Source: Polyangia bacterium
GTDB taxonomy: Bacteria > Myxococcota_A > Polyangia > Nannocystales > Nannocystaceae
Direction of reading: 5' to 3'
NCBI GenBank assembly: GCA_030424595.1
Contig: JAUHWG010000001.1
Coordinates: 124,001 to 188,000 of the forward strand
Length of the DNA stretch: 64,000 nt
The notes beneath the pieces are model-generated. The model ran no database searches. It was given only the letters and a program-made list of their open reading frames with translations, and was not told where the DNA came from. Each line of letters starts with the position of its first letter. The stretch's first letter is position 1. Positions 33,835-42,370 of this stretch are shown piece after piece. The position numbers and the translations under genes were made by a program.

Positions 33835-35379
33835 ATGCCAGGCTTCGTCTCGATCGTCGGCGCAGGTCCGTGGGATCCTGAGCTCCTCACCCTCGCCGGG
33901 CGCGACCGCCTGCGCCGCGCCGACGTCGTCATCGCCGACTACCTCGTCAACCCGGCGATCCTGATGCACTGCCGCGCGGACGTCCGGATCCACCAGCGCG
34001 TCGCCGGACCCCACGACGGAGTCCGCCTGAACCAGGCGCGGATCCACGAGCTCCTGGTCGAAGAGGCCGAGGCCGGGCTCCGGGTCGTCCGCCTCAAGGG
34101 CGGCGATCCGATGATCTTCGGCCGCGGCTGCGAGGAGGCCGAGGTCCTCCGCGACGCCGGGATCGACTACGAGTTTGTCCCTGGGGTCTCCGCCTCGATC
34201 GCGGCCGCCGAGGCCGCCGGCATCCCCCTCACCCACCGCGAGCACACCCCCGCGGTCAGCATCGTCTCGGGCTTTGAGGCCTACGACAAGGGGGGCCTCC
34301 ACGTCGCCTGGGATCACCTGGCCCAAGGTGCAGGGACGATCGTCCTGATGATGAGCGTCCGCAACTGCCGGGAGAACGCCGCCCGCCTGGTCGCCGCCGG
34401 ACGTTCGCCCGAGACCCCCGCAGCGCTGATCCGCTGGGGCACCCGCGGGATCATGAAGACCCTCGTCGCGACCCTGGCGACCATCGCCGACGAGGCCGAG
34501 GCCGTCGGCCTGCGCGCCCCGGCGGTGCTCGTCGTCGGCTCCGTCGTCGAGCTTCGCGCGCGGATCGAGTGGTTCGAGCGCCGCCCCCTCTTCGGCCGCC
34601 GCGTCATCGTCACCCGGGCGAGCCACCAGGCGGGCGATCTCATCCATATGCTCGCGGCCCAAGGGGCCGACGCCGTCGCCTTCCCCTGCCTCGCGATCGC
34701 CCCCCCCGAGGATCCCGAGGGGCTCCGGGCCGCGGTGGCCGACCTAGCCCAGCGCGACGGCCTGATCCTGTCGAGCCCGAACGGCGTCACGGCCTTCTTT
34801 GACGCCCTCCAGGCGGCTGGCCTCGACGCCCGCAGCCTCCACGGCAAGACGATCGCGGTGATCGGCACCGGCACCGCACACCACTGCGAAGCCCGCGGTG
34901 TGCGGCCCGATCTGATCCCGGCGCAGCCGCGCGCAGAGGGGCTGATCTCCGAGCTTCGGGCCCGCGACCTCCTGCGCAGGAGCTGGCTCCACGTCCGCGC
35001 CGACGAGGGTCGCGAGCTCCTCGGCGCGGCGATCCAGGGGGCCGGCGGCGACTATCACCTCGCCATCGGCTACCGGACGATCCGACCGGACGTCCCGACC
35101 CTCCTGGTCCGCTCCCTGCGGGCGACGGACGACGGCGGCGAGGGGACCGACGCGATCGCCTTCGCCAGCGGCAAGGCGGCCCGTCACTTCCTCGAGACCC
35201 TGACCCAACACATCGGCGAAGAGGCGGCGCGGGGGATCATCGACCGGGCGAAGGTCCTCGCCCTGGGACCTGTGACCGCGGCCGCCACCGAGGCGCTCGG
35301 CCTCCGCGTCGATCGGATCGCCGCCTCCACCGACGACGCGGCGATGCTCGAGGCGATCCTCCAGGCGCTCCCGCGCTAG
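33835..35379 (+). CDS. Fused uroporphyrinogen-III C-methyltransferase / uroporphyrinogen-III synthase (CobA-HemD)
   Basis: 514 residues from the ATG at 33835. Residues 1-~250 are the SAM-dependent methyltransferase: FVSIVGAGPWDPELLTLAG, VRLKGGDPMIFGRGCEEAEVL and FVPGVSASIAAAEAAGIPLTHR. Residues ~255-514 are the synthase: RRVIVTRASHQAGDLI, DGLILSSPNGVTAFFDAL, IAVIGTGTA and IAFASGKAARHFLE. The first makes precorrin-2 from uroporphyrinogen III for siroheme or cobalamin; the second closes the tetrapyrrole ring. Such fusions are known in several bacteria. No hemC or hemB is adjacent. Convergent with a small lipoprotein gene. Confidence 0.9.
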   Translation: MPGFVSIVGAGPWDPELLTLAGRDRLRRADVVIADYLVNPAILMHCRADVRIHQRVAGPHDGVRLNQARIHELLVEEAEAGLRVVRLKGGDPMIFGRGCEEAEVLRDAGIDYEFVPGVSASIAAAEAAGIPLTHREHTPAVSIVSGFEAYDKGGLHVAWDHLAQGAGTIVLMMSVRNCRENAARLVAAGRSPETPAALIRWGTRGIMKTLVATLATIADEAEAVGLRAPAVLVVGSVVELRARIEWFERRPLFGRRVIVTRASHQAGDLIHMLAAQGADAVAFPCLAIAPPEDPEGLRAAVADLAQRDGLILSSPNGVTAFFDALQAAGLDARSLHGKTIAVIGTGTAHHCEARGVRPDLIPAQPRAEGLISELRARDLLRRSWLHVRADEGRELLGAAIQGAGGDYHLAIGYRTIRPDVPTLLVRSLRATDDGGEGTDAIAFASGKAARHFLETLTQHIGEEAARGIIDRAKVLALGPVTAAATEALGLRVDRIAASTDDAAMLEAILQALPR

Positions 35380-35424
35380 GCCTGAAATAAGCGCTGCGGT
35401 GAGGCGTCCTCGACAAACCGCGTA

Positions 35425-35618
35425 GAAGCGTCAGTGACACGGGTTTCGCGCTTCGACTGCGCCAAGCACGAGGTGAGCGCTCACCTCGTGCTTGGCGAGG
35501 GGCGGAGCTTGGGGTCTGGGACGCAGCGGGAGGACCCGTGCCTCGCGCGGAGACACGCATACCCTGTCTCTTCAAGCAGATCAGCTCTACCCTTTCACAC
35601 CAGCGCTTACTTTAGGGC
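35425..35618 (+). repeat. Dispersed repeat, copy 2 (partner at 14213-14363)
   Basis: The right end (35593-35618, starting TTTCACACCAGCGC) is identical over 26 bases to 14338-14363. Upstream blocks AGAAGCGTCAG, CGACTGCGCC and GAGGTGAG appear in the same order as in copy 1. An imperfect inverted match to the right end lies at 35381-35402, which would make a ~240-bp unit with terminal inverted repeats. Confidence 0.6.
35460..35497. repeat. Perfect 38-bp palindrome
   Basis: Each 19-base arm (CGCCAAGCACGAGGTGAGC and its reverse complement) matches without a mismatch and without a loop. It sits between the convergent CobA-HemD and small-lipoprotein genes. As RNA it would be a very stable hairpin readable from both sides, so a bidirectional terminator is possible, although no U-run follows. 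Confidence 0.9.
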
Positions 35619-35718
35619 GAGCAGTCCGCCAGCACGACCGCCCCGGAGAACGCGACGAGCCTGCGCCGGGACCCCGGACGCAGGCTCTTCGGACCCTCAG
35701 GGTCGTTGTCGCGCCGAG

Positions 35719-36018
35719 CTACCAGCTGGGGGACTCTTCGGTGGGCGCAGGCTCCTTGGCGGCACCACCACCGGCAGCGGCGCCCTCCTCCGCGGGCTTG
35801 TCCCCCTCAGCGGGAGCGGCCTCCTCGGCGGGCTTCGCCTCCTCGGCGGGCTTCGCCTCCTCGGCGGGCTTCGCCTCCTCAGCGGGCTTCGCCTCCTCGG
35901 CCTTGGCCTCGGACTTCGCGTCGTCTTTGGCTTCGTCCTTCTTGCCACAGCCCGCACCTACGGCGGTCGCGGCGATGAATGCAGTGGTAGCCAGGAATCG
36001 GTCGAGTTGGATCTTCAT
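35719..36018 (-). CDS. Small lipoprotein with AKPAEE repeats
   Basis: 99 residues. GGGAG lies about seven bases before the ATG. A signal peptide ends in the lipobox VGAGC (C24), followed by GKKDEAKDDAKSEAKAEE and then five near-perfect AKPAEE repeats (15- to 18-bp DNA units), ending in a Gly/Ala/Pro/Glu tail. The mature protein should be unstructured, highly charged and tethered to a membrane. No partner is evident. The repeated DNA could vary in copy number between strains. Confidence 0.78.
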   Translation of the reverse strand: MKIQLDRFLATTAFIAATAVGAGCGKKDEAKDDAKSEAKAEEAKPAEEAKPAEEAKPAEEAKPAEEAAPAEGDKPAEEGAAAGGGAAKEPAPTEESPSW

Positions 36019-36366
36019 GGTCTGATCTCCCTGTGCGGGTCACGCAGAATACCAAGGACGGGCGGGAGCGACCAGAAACGGCACGTTGTCGCCTCTTCCG
36101 GCCAGCACGCTCGCGGACGCCCTCGCTCGCGGCCCCTGACACGCGGTCGGCGTGCCTCCGCGACTAGCCCCTGGAAGGCCCCTGCGGCGCCACGAAGAGG
36201 CGCTTCCGGGCCCGACGCCCACGGGATGATGTGCCGACTCGACCCCTGCCCGCGCCGACGCGAGGCGCGCCTCCATCCTCTTGAGCGCCGTCACGGCTCC
36301 GCCTCAACCCCGGCTCCGACACCGAGTCGCAAGAGCCCGTGCCCCCGCCAGGAGCCTGAGCCCACC
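36019..36366. other. Gap without recognised features
   Basis: No convincing reading frame, hairpin with U-run or tandem repeat is seen in this 348-base gap between two minus-strand genes. Open frames here are Arg-rich and lack codon bias. The promoter of the small lipoprotein gene should lie at its left end. Confidence 0.5.
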
Positions 36367-37326
36367 TCAGCCGGCCATGAAGTGTTCCGCGTAGGGAAAG
36401 TCCGAGCCGCGCTCCGCCAGCCCCTGGAGCATGCGCTCGTCGATCTCCCGGGCGATGTCCGGCGAGAGGAACTCCGAGGCCTTCCCCGCCCTCCCGCTGC
36501 GCACCATCTGCCCCCGCGAGGTGCCGGTCAGCAGCGGCAGCGCTGGCGGGGCGAAGCAGCGATCGATCCCCTTCATGTACGCGAAGCCAGATCGGCGGAC
36601 GACCTCATCGCGCTCCGCGTCGCTCAGCTCAACGCCCATCAGCTCCCGGACCGCCTCGACCGTAGCCGCCAGGTCTCGCTTCATCTCCGGATAGAGGAGC
36701 ACGCGGACGTTGGCTCGATCCCGCAGCGCCCAGAAGCTCGCCATGTGCTCCGGCCAACGGCCGAGGATCGAGTCCGGCTTGAGCGCGAGCTCGCACCATT
36801 GGGCCGGAGTGACGTGGTCCTGGAGGCCAAAGCTCCCGGTCAGGAAGTAGTAGGCGGAGACCACGATCTCCTTGGGATCCCGAGCGACGCAGAGATACTT
36901 GGCGCGGTCGCTGGTGGGGACATAATCCGCCGGCGCGGCGGTCTTGATCGCCCGCAGCTTCGCCGGCGCGCGCTGCCAGGGGCCAGGATCCTCGAGCGCG
37001 ACCACCCCGGGGAAGGGACAGCCGGGCCAGGCGGCGATCTTGTGGATGTGCTCGAACGAAGCGTCGCCCCGGTGGGCGATCTGCACGACCATCTGCATCG
37101 CCCAGTTCGTCCCTGACTTCGAGAAGCAGGTGACAAAGACGTCGTGCTCGGTCGGGGTGTAGCCGGCGAAGAGCCTGTTGAACTTCTTCCGCGAGGTCAT
37201 CTGCCGGATAAAGAGCTCGAGCGCCTTCGGCGCGTAGCCGAGGCGCCGAGCGCCGGCGATCAGCAGCTGCATCGGCAAGAACGGGCTCAGGAGGGGAACC
37301 GAGGCGTCCACCCCCGCAGTGTACAC
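36367..37326 (-). CDS. Sulfotransferase family protein
   Basis: 319 residues from a GTG at 37326 preceded by GAGGGG; an ATG at 37272 would give 301 residues. The PAPS 5'-phosphosulfate loop is CFSKSGTNWAMQ (about residues 67-78) and the 3'-phosphate loop YLCVARDPKEIVVSAYYF is about 60 residues later. The C-terminal end has the usual GTSRGQMVRSGRAGK-like segment (family: RKGxxGDW). It resembles cytosolic sulfotransferases that move sulfate from PAPS to small hydroxyl acceptors such as sterols, phenols or lipids. The acceptor is unknown. It stands beside a large surface lipoprotein gene. Confidence 0.85.
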   Translation of the reverse strand: MYTAGVDASVPLLSPFLPMQLLIAGARRLGYAPKALELFIRQMTSRKKFNRLFAGYTPTEHDVFVTCFSKSGTNWAMQMVVQIAHRGDASFEHIHKIAAWPGCPFPGVVALEDPGPWQRAPAKLRAIKTAAPADYVPTSDRAKYLCVARDPKEIVVSAYYFLTGSFGLQDHVTPAQWCELALKPDSILGRWPEHMASFWALRDRANVRVLLYPEMKRDLAATVEAVRELMGVELSDAERDEVVRRSGFAYMKGIDRCFAPPALPLLTGTSRGQMVRSGRAGKASEFLSPDIAREIDERMLQGLAERGSDFPYAEHFMAG

Positions 37327-37393
37327 GGACCCCCTCAGGCGCGAGCGCTTCCCTGCGCCCGTGGCCTATCTCCTCGCCGCGCCGACGCGGAGC

Positions 37394-39841
37394 CTACCCG
37401 GGCATCGGGCACTTGCCGTTGCCCTGGTCGCGGTTGTTGTCGACCTTGCACTCGTGCCACTCGTGCTCGGGGTCGGCGTCGTCGACCACGACCCAGACCT
37501 CGGAGCTGCCGTCGATGACGCCCGGCGGCGGGTCTGGGAGCTCGAGGAGCACGTCCTCCGCCTCGGCCGGGTAGAGCGTCTTGCTGGTCTCTCCCATCCC
37601 CAGGAGGACCCCGCCCATGTCCGGGTCGCCCTCGAAGAAGTAGACCGGGACGCCGCTCGGGGCCGACGACTCGCCGATGTTGCGGACCTGACCGATAAGA
37701 CCGGTGAGGTCGGGATCGCAGGCCCGCTTGAGGCGGACGATCAGATCGGGCGCCGAAAATTCCCCCTCGGGCTGGACGTTCTGGCGGAAATTGTTGAGCC
37801 CGTCGACCGTCCAGTTGGGCTGTTCGACCGCGGGGATCGTCCCGTCCTCGTTGACGTTCGTCACGTGATAGGCGTGCTGGTTCCAGATCCGCCGGGTCCG
37901 CACCCACTGCCCCTTGGCGTCGCCGAAGATCCGGACCCCCGTCTGCTTGGTCCCCTCGCAGGTGATCCCGGAGTAGTTGTTGGAGACCGCGACGATGTCC
38001 GCGTGGCCGTCGTTGTCGACGTCGGCGATGAGCGGCATCTCCCGCAGCGTGCCCGTCGTGTTGCAGGTCTGCCAGATCACGTCGCCGGTCGTGCCGTTGT
38101 AGATCCGGAGGTAGTGCTCGTCGGAGTAGACGACCTCGGCCGAACCGTCGCCGTCGAAGTCGAAGACCGACGAGCCGGTGACCGCGGACGAGCAGTCCTT
38201 GGTCTGCTTGCTCCACAGGACCGTGTCGACGTTGGCGACGTTCGGATCCATCAGCTTGGTCCCGTCAAAGACGGCGTAGCCGACCCCGCCCGCGACCGCG
38301 ACGTCGGGGGTCCCGTCGCCGTTGAAGTCAGCGATCGTCGGCGGTCCTCCGCCGCGGGTGTTGCCGGCCGATCCCGGCGGGCAGAGGTTCGGGTTCAGCG
38401 CGCCGTTGATGTCGATCCCGTGGCGGATGATCTCCACCTTGTTCGGCATGTCGGCGTCGTAGCGCCAGACCACCAGGTGGTGCTTGAGCGTCCCGCCGTT
38501 GTTCGAGATCGCCGCGACCTCGGGCTTGCCGTCGAGGTCAAAGTCGGCGACCGCCGGGAAGAGGCCGTCGATCCCGGTGCTGAGGATCACGCCGCCCGCG
38601 GAGTTGAACGCTCCGCGACCGTGGACGACGTCGAGCTGGCCGTCGCTGTCGATGTCCGCCGCGGTCGAGTAGGAGGATCCGGGAAGTGTCACCTTGGTCG
38701 CGCCGGTCGCCCCGTCGAGGACCACGCCCTCGACCAGGACCTCGGGCTTACCGTCGCCGTCGAGGTCGGCGATCGTCGGCTGGACGCAGCCGCTCGACCA
38801 GGCCGAGGTCCACAGAGGCTCGCCGGCCGCGTTGATCGCCCGCACCTTGTTCGTGTCGGTGCAGAAGACGATCTCGTTGCCCGGGACGCCGTCGATGTCG
38901 CCGGCGGCGATCTCCCGCCCGGGGTTGATCCGGTCGGTCGGGAAGTACGCGCTCCACTTCTCGACCAGCTCGCCGTTGACGACCGACACCGCCCAGAGCG
39001 TGCCGTTGACGTTGTACTGGCCGCTCGAGAAGCTCGAGAAGACGATCTCGGGGATGTCCCGCTCGTCGACGATCTCGTCGCAGTTGTCGTCGTCGAGCTG
39101 GATGACGATCGGCGCCATCATCACCGTGCCCTTGTTCCAGTGGTGCTTGACGACCGGGTTGAAGCTGCCGTCCGGGACGTACTCGCACTTGGTCAGGCAG
39201 GTGATCTCCTCGCCCTCCATCGGCTCTTCGCCTTCACCGCACTCGGGCGGTGAGGGCAGGCACTTGCCGTTCTTGATCTGCTGCCCCTGGCACATCTCGC
39301 CGCCCATGACCTCTTCGCCGAGGCTGTACTCGCAGTACTCGTCGGCGGCGCACTCGCTGGCGTCGATGCACGCGTCTCCAGGGACGACGCAGGTGTTGAA
39401 GGAGCAGACCTCTCCGCCGGCGCAGCAGACCTCGCCGCAGGCGAGATCCTCCTCGCAACAGACCCCGCCGACACAGACCCCACCGTCGTCCTCACAGTCG
39501 ACGGGACAGACCGCGCCGGTCGTCTCTCCGGTCGTCTCTCCGGTCGTCTCCCCGGTCGTCAGCGTCGTGTTCGACGTGTTCGTCGTGTTCGTCGTCGTCC
39601 CCTCGGTGGTCGAGTCGGTCGCGCTGTTGCTCTCGCTCCCGCTCCCCTCGGTCGTCCCCTCGGTGGCGGTAGCGGTGGCGGTGCCGGTCCCCTCCGTGCT
39701 CGATCCCTGGGTCGTCTCGGTGCCGACGGTCGCCGAAGCGGCCGTGTCTTCGCGCCCGTCGTCGCCGCTGCAGCCGATCACCAGGGCGGCGATCGAGGTG
39801 GCGAAGAGCCCTGTGTTCCTAAGCGTTGTCTTAATCCCCAC
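37394..39841 (-). CDS. Large FG-GAP/VCBS repeat lipoprotein with Thr stalk and Cys-rich region
   Basis: 815 residues from the GTG at 39841; GTG at 39847 and TTG at 39862 are alternatives. Signal peptide with lipobox VIGC (C24), a Thr/Ser/Glu/Gly stalk (~30-105) and a Cys-rich module of C-x4-C type (CVGGVCCEEDLACGEVCC and following) to ~200. Residues ~210-660 form an FG-GAP beta-propeller with DxDxDGxxD calcium-like motifs (IADLDGDGKPEV, AADIDSDGQLDVV, VADFDLDGKPEV, IADVDNDGHADIV). The last ~130 residues form a CARDB-like Ig domain (PDLIVRLKRACDPDLTGLIG). It should be surface-exposed; partner unknown. Confidence 0.85.
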   Translation of the reverse strand: MGIKTTLRNTGLFATSIAALVIGCSGDDGREDTAASATVGTETTQGSSTEGTGTATATATEGTTEGSGSESNSATDSTTEGTTTNTTNTSNTTLTTGETTGETTGETTGAVCPVDCEDDGGVCVGGVCCEEDLACGEVCCAGGEVCSFNTCVVPGDACIDASECAADEYCEYSLGEEVMGGEMCQGQQIKNGKCLPSPPECGEGEEPMEGEEITCLTKCEYVPDGSFNPVVKHHWNKGTVMMAPIVIQLDDDNCDEIVDERDIPEIVFSSFSSGQYNVNGTLWAVSVVNGELVEKWSAYFPTDRINPGREIAAGDIDGVPGNEIVFCTDTNKVRAINAAGEPLWTSAWSSGCVQPTIADLDGDGKPEVLVEGVVLDGATGATKVTLPGSSYSTAADIDSDGQLDVVHGRGAFNSAGGVILSTGIDGLFPAVADFDLDGKPEVAAISNNGGTLKHHLVVWRYDADMPNKVEIIRHGIDINGALNPNLCPPGSAGNTRGGGPPTIADFNGDGTPDVAVAGGVGYAVFDGTKLMDPNVANVDTVLWSKQTKDCSSAVTGSSVFDFDGDGSAEVVYSDEHYLRIYNGTTGDVIWQTCNTTGTLREMPLIADVDNDGHADIVAVSNNYSGITCEGTKQTGVRIFGDAKGQWVRTRRIWNQHAYHVTNVNEDGTIPAVEQPNWTVDGLNNFRQNVQPEGEFSAPDLIVRLKRACDPDLTGLIGQVRNIGESSAPSGVPVYFFEGDPDMGGVLLGMGETSKTLYPAEAEDVLLELPDPPPGVIDGSSEVWVVVDDADPEHEWHECKVDNNRDQGNGKCPMPG

Positions 39842-40058
39842 GTGCACAACCTCAACCTTCAAACCTCGTCAGGATATCCCCAGCCAGACAAAGGCCATAG
39901 ACCTCCATGCGAGTGCGCGACCGTGCGTGCGTGCGCGGAGCATGAGCGGGGCGGCGCAAGAGCGAGCGCAGGACCCTCGATCGCGGGCCTGAGAACGTGT
40001 GAAGCCGCGCCACCCGGAGGTGTCGCGGCTTCATCAAGGGCTCCTCGGAGCGCGCGCT

Positions 40059-40382
40059 CTAGAGCAGGCGCTTGAGGTCGTCGACGGCGTTGTCGGTCAG
40101 CGCGAAGGTCGTCTTGATGTCGGTGTGACAGGTCTTGCAGTTGACCTTCTCGCCGTTGGCCTTGGCCTTCTTGACCGCGGCCTTCATCACGGTCTTCGCC
40201 GCGGTCCGACCGCCCTTCTTGCACGCGTCTTCGACCTTCTTGACCTTGAACGAGCGCGCCGTACAGGCGTCGTCATCGGCCTGGGCCGGGCTCGCGACGA
40301 GCCCCGTGAGCGCGCCTGCGAAGGCGAAGATGCAGAGGGTGCCAGTGCTGATGAGCGGGATACGAAGGGCGCGAAGGTTCAT
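40059..40382 (-). CDS. Small exported monoheme cytochrome c-like protein
   Basis: 107 residues from the ATG at 40382, with GGAG six bases upstream. A signal peptide (cleavage after SPAQA, ~residue 35) is followed by a Lys/Ala-rich basic stretch and a single c-type heme motif CKTCH (82-86). There is no distal methionine after it, so the sixth ligand is uncertain; the spacing from heme to C-terminus is only ~20 residues. It lies 228 bases downstream of the Rieske/cytochrome b operon on the same strand, so it could carry electrons for that complex (inference). Confidence 0.72.
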   Translation of the reverse strand: MNLRALRIPLISTGTLCIFAFAGALTGLVASPAQADDDACTARSFKVKKVEDACKKGGRTAAKTVMKAAVKKAKANGEKVNCKTCHTDIKTTFALTDNAVDDLKRLL

Positions 40383-40610
40383 GGAGTTCTCCGTTGGCGA
40401 CCGGCGGTCACGAGTGGACCTAGACGGCACTTCGAAAAATCTATTCACCCGTCCGCGAAAAGAAAAGCCCGGAGTGCTGAGACGAACACGAAAGAGCGCG
40501 CGGAGACGAAACTGACGCGGGGTCGCCTACAGAGGCGGCAGCGCGCGACGCTCGTCGGGAGAACGCTCGCCCTCGCAGCCCGTGGCAACATCGGCCGAGC
40601 GACCGGCGCC

Positions 40611-42368
40611 CTACTCCGCCTCTTCCGTGCCCGCCTCGGCGTCACCGTCAGCGCTCGCACGCGCCTCGGCGAGCACCCGCTGGCGATCGATGAGGCGCGC
40701 GAGCTGCTCGATCTCCTCAGGCGTCAGCTTGCCCTCGAACTTCGGCATCTCGGCGGTGTCGATGAAGAGGTCAGGCGCCGAGGAGTCGGCGATGACCCGC
40801 TCTAGCCAAGGCACGCTCCCGCGGCCCTTGAGGGCCGGGCCGCTGCTCTCCCCCTCGATCTCGTGGCAGCTAGAGCACTCCAGGGTGTCATCGTAGAGCT
40901 CCTTGCCGCGATCGAAGAGGGCCTGGTCGACGTCGACAGCGCTCTCCCCCATCAGGCCGTAGGTGTACTCGACGATCGCCGCGAGCTGGTCGTCCGGCAG
41001 GTCCTCGGCGCTCGTCGGCTCCATCGTGTCGTGCTTGGTGCCGCCGTAGATCTGCGGATCACGGGGGTCGCGGATCAGCGTCGCGAGCCACTCGCGGGTG
41101 CCGTAGCCGTCAAAGCTCGGCGCCTCATCGCCGCCGCGCCCGTCGAGCGTGTGACAGGTCGCGCAGTGCTCCTTGTAGAGCGCCCGCACCTGGTACTCCG
41201 GATCGTTCTTCCAGACCGCGGTGCCGCCCTCGGGGGGGACGCCCTCCATGGCGAGCGCCCGCGCCTTCTCGCTGTTCTTCGCGGCCTCCTCCAGCGCTGC
41301 TTGCAGCTCCTCGTTGTTGCCGTCGTCGATCACCGCCATCGCCGAGAGCGCGACGGCCCCGGACATCAGGCCGGCGACCATCAGGAGCGCTGGCATCCGC
41401 GAGCGGATCCGCCGATCTTTGCCCCGATCGATGAAGGGGAGCGCGACCAGGAAGGCCGCGACAGCGCCGGGGATCAGGACGGTCCCGATCACCTGCATCG
41501 GCCCCTCGAAGTACTTGAGGAGCTGGTAGAGCGCGACGAAGTACCACTCCGGCCGGGCGGCGAAATTGCCCCCCGGGTCGGCCGGTGCGTAGAGTTCTGA
41601 GCCGTGGGTCGAGATCGTCATCCCGAGGAGGACGGCCCCGCATACGGCCATCGCCAGGACCGCGAGGAAGAGCTGGTGCGGCCAGAAGGGCTGCGCCTTC
41701 GCCTCGAGCTCCTCATCGCTGAGCGACGCCGGCGCGGCCGGGCCGTGCTTGCGCCGGAGGTAGACGTGGATCGCGGTCAGGAGGCTGAACAAGAAGGGCA
41801 GGACGAAGACGTGCAGCGCGTAGTAGCGGGTCAACGTCAGGTTGCCGAGCTCATCGCCGCCCTGCATCAGACCGCGGACAAGACCGCCCCCGGGGGCGGA
41901 GGCGATGATCCCTCCGCGGACCTGCGTCGACCAGTAGGCGTTCTGATCCCAGGGCAAGGGGTAGCCGGTGAAGCCGAAGGCGAAGATCAGGCCGGCCAGG
42001 GCGAGACCGGTCCACCAGTTGAACTCTCGCGGCTTGCGATAGGCGCCGGCGAGCACCACCTGGAGGAGGTGGAGCACGGTCACCACGATCATCAGCGAGG
42101 TGCCGTGGTAGTGCAGCCCGCGGATGAACCATCCGCCGGTGATCTGGTCGTTGAGGAAGGCAGTGCTCGCCCAGGCGTCGCTCGCCGAGGGGCTGTAGTA
42201 GAAGGCCAGCAGCACCCCCAGCACCGCCTGCTGGACGAAGAGGTAGAGGAGCACCCAGCCGAAGACGTAGCGGAGGCGGGCGCCGCCGGGGACGGTGTCG
42301 CCGAGCGCCGCCCCGAGGAGCTGGCGATAGGCGGTCCGATCGTCGATCCAGTCGAGGAGTCGTCGCAT
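40611..42368 (-). CDS. Cytochrome b (b6-like) fused to two cytochrome c domains
   Basis: 585 residues. Residues 1-~345 are cytochrome b: heme ligands H86 or H88 with H186, and H100 with H201, the latter two spaced as in cytochrome b6; the Qo-site motif PEWY is at 273-276. Residues ~385-575 carry two c-type heme motifs, CATCH (402-406) and CSSCH (498-502). The fused protein replaces separate cytochrome b and c1/f subunits of a quinol:cytochrome c oxidoreductase in the inner membrane. Shine-Dalgarno GAGGAGG is inside the Rieske gene end, and the gap is two bases. Confidence 0.9.
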   Translation of the reverse strand: MRRLLDWIDDRTAYRQLLGAALGDTVPGGARLRYVFGWVLLYLFVQQAVLGVLLAFYYSPSASDAWASTAFLNDQITGGWFIRGLHYHGTSLMIVVTVLHLLQVVLAGAYRKPREFNWWTGLALAGLIFAFGFTGYPLPWDQNAYWSTQVRGGIIASAPGGGLVRGLMQGGDELGNLTLTRYYALHVFVLPFLFSLLTAIHVYLRRKHGPAAPASLSDEELEAKAQPFWPHQLFLAVLAMAVCGAVLLGMTISTHGSELYAPADPGGNFAARPEWYFVALYQLLKYFEGPMQVIGTVLIPGAVAAFLVALPFIDRGKDRRIRSRMPALLMVAGLMSGAVALSAMAVIDDGNNEELQAALEEAAKNSEKARALAMEGVPPEGGTAVWKNDPEYQVRALYKEHCATCHTLDGRGGDEAPSFDGYGTREWLATLIRDPRDPQIYGGTKHDTMEPTSAEDLPDDQLAAIVEYTYGLMGESAVDVDQALFDRGKELYDDTLECSSCHEIEGESSGPALKGRGSVPWLERVIADSSAPDLFIDTAEMPKFEGKLTPEEIEQLARLIDRQRVLAEARASADGDAEAGTEEAE

Positions 42369-42370
42369 GA

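Larger units (their letters stand above)
35380..35718. other. Gap between convergent genes with palindrome, hairpin and dispersed repeat
   Basis: No coding frame is supported. From left to right it holds a 22-base segment (35381-35402) matching the right end of the dispersed repeat in inverted orientation at 18 of 22 positions, the 38-bp perfect palindrome, a hairpin GAGACA/TGTCTC at 35550-35570 and the exact 26-bp repeat end at 35593-35618. Confidence 0.7.

Noticed and set aside
35440..35475. tRNA-like T-arm (GCGCTTCGACTGCGC)
   Set aside because: No acceptor, D-arm or anticodon arm can be folded around it at the right distances.
36040..36294. 84-residue minus-strand frame in the gap before the sulfotransferase
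   Set aside because: No codon bias, no Shine-Dalgarno site and an Arg/Ser/Ala-rich translation.
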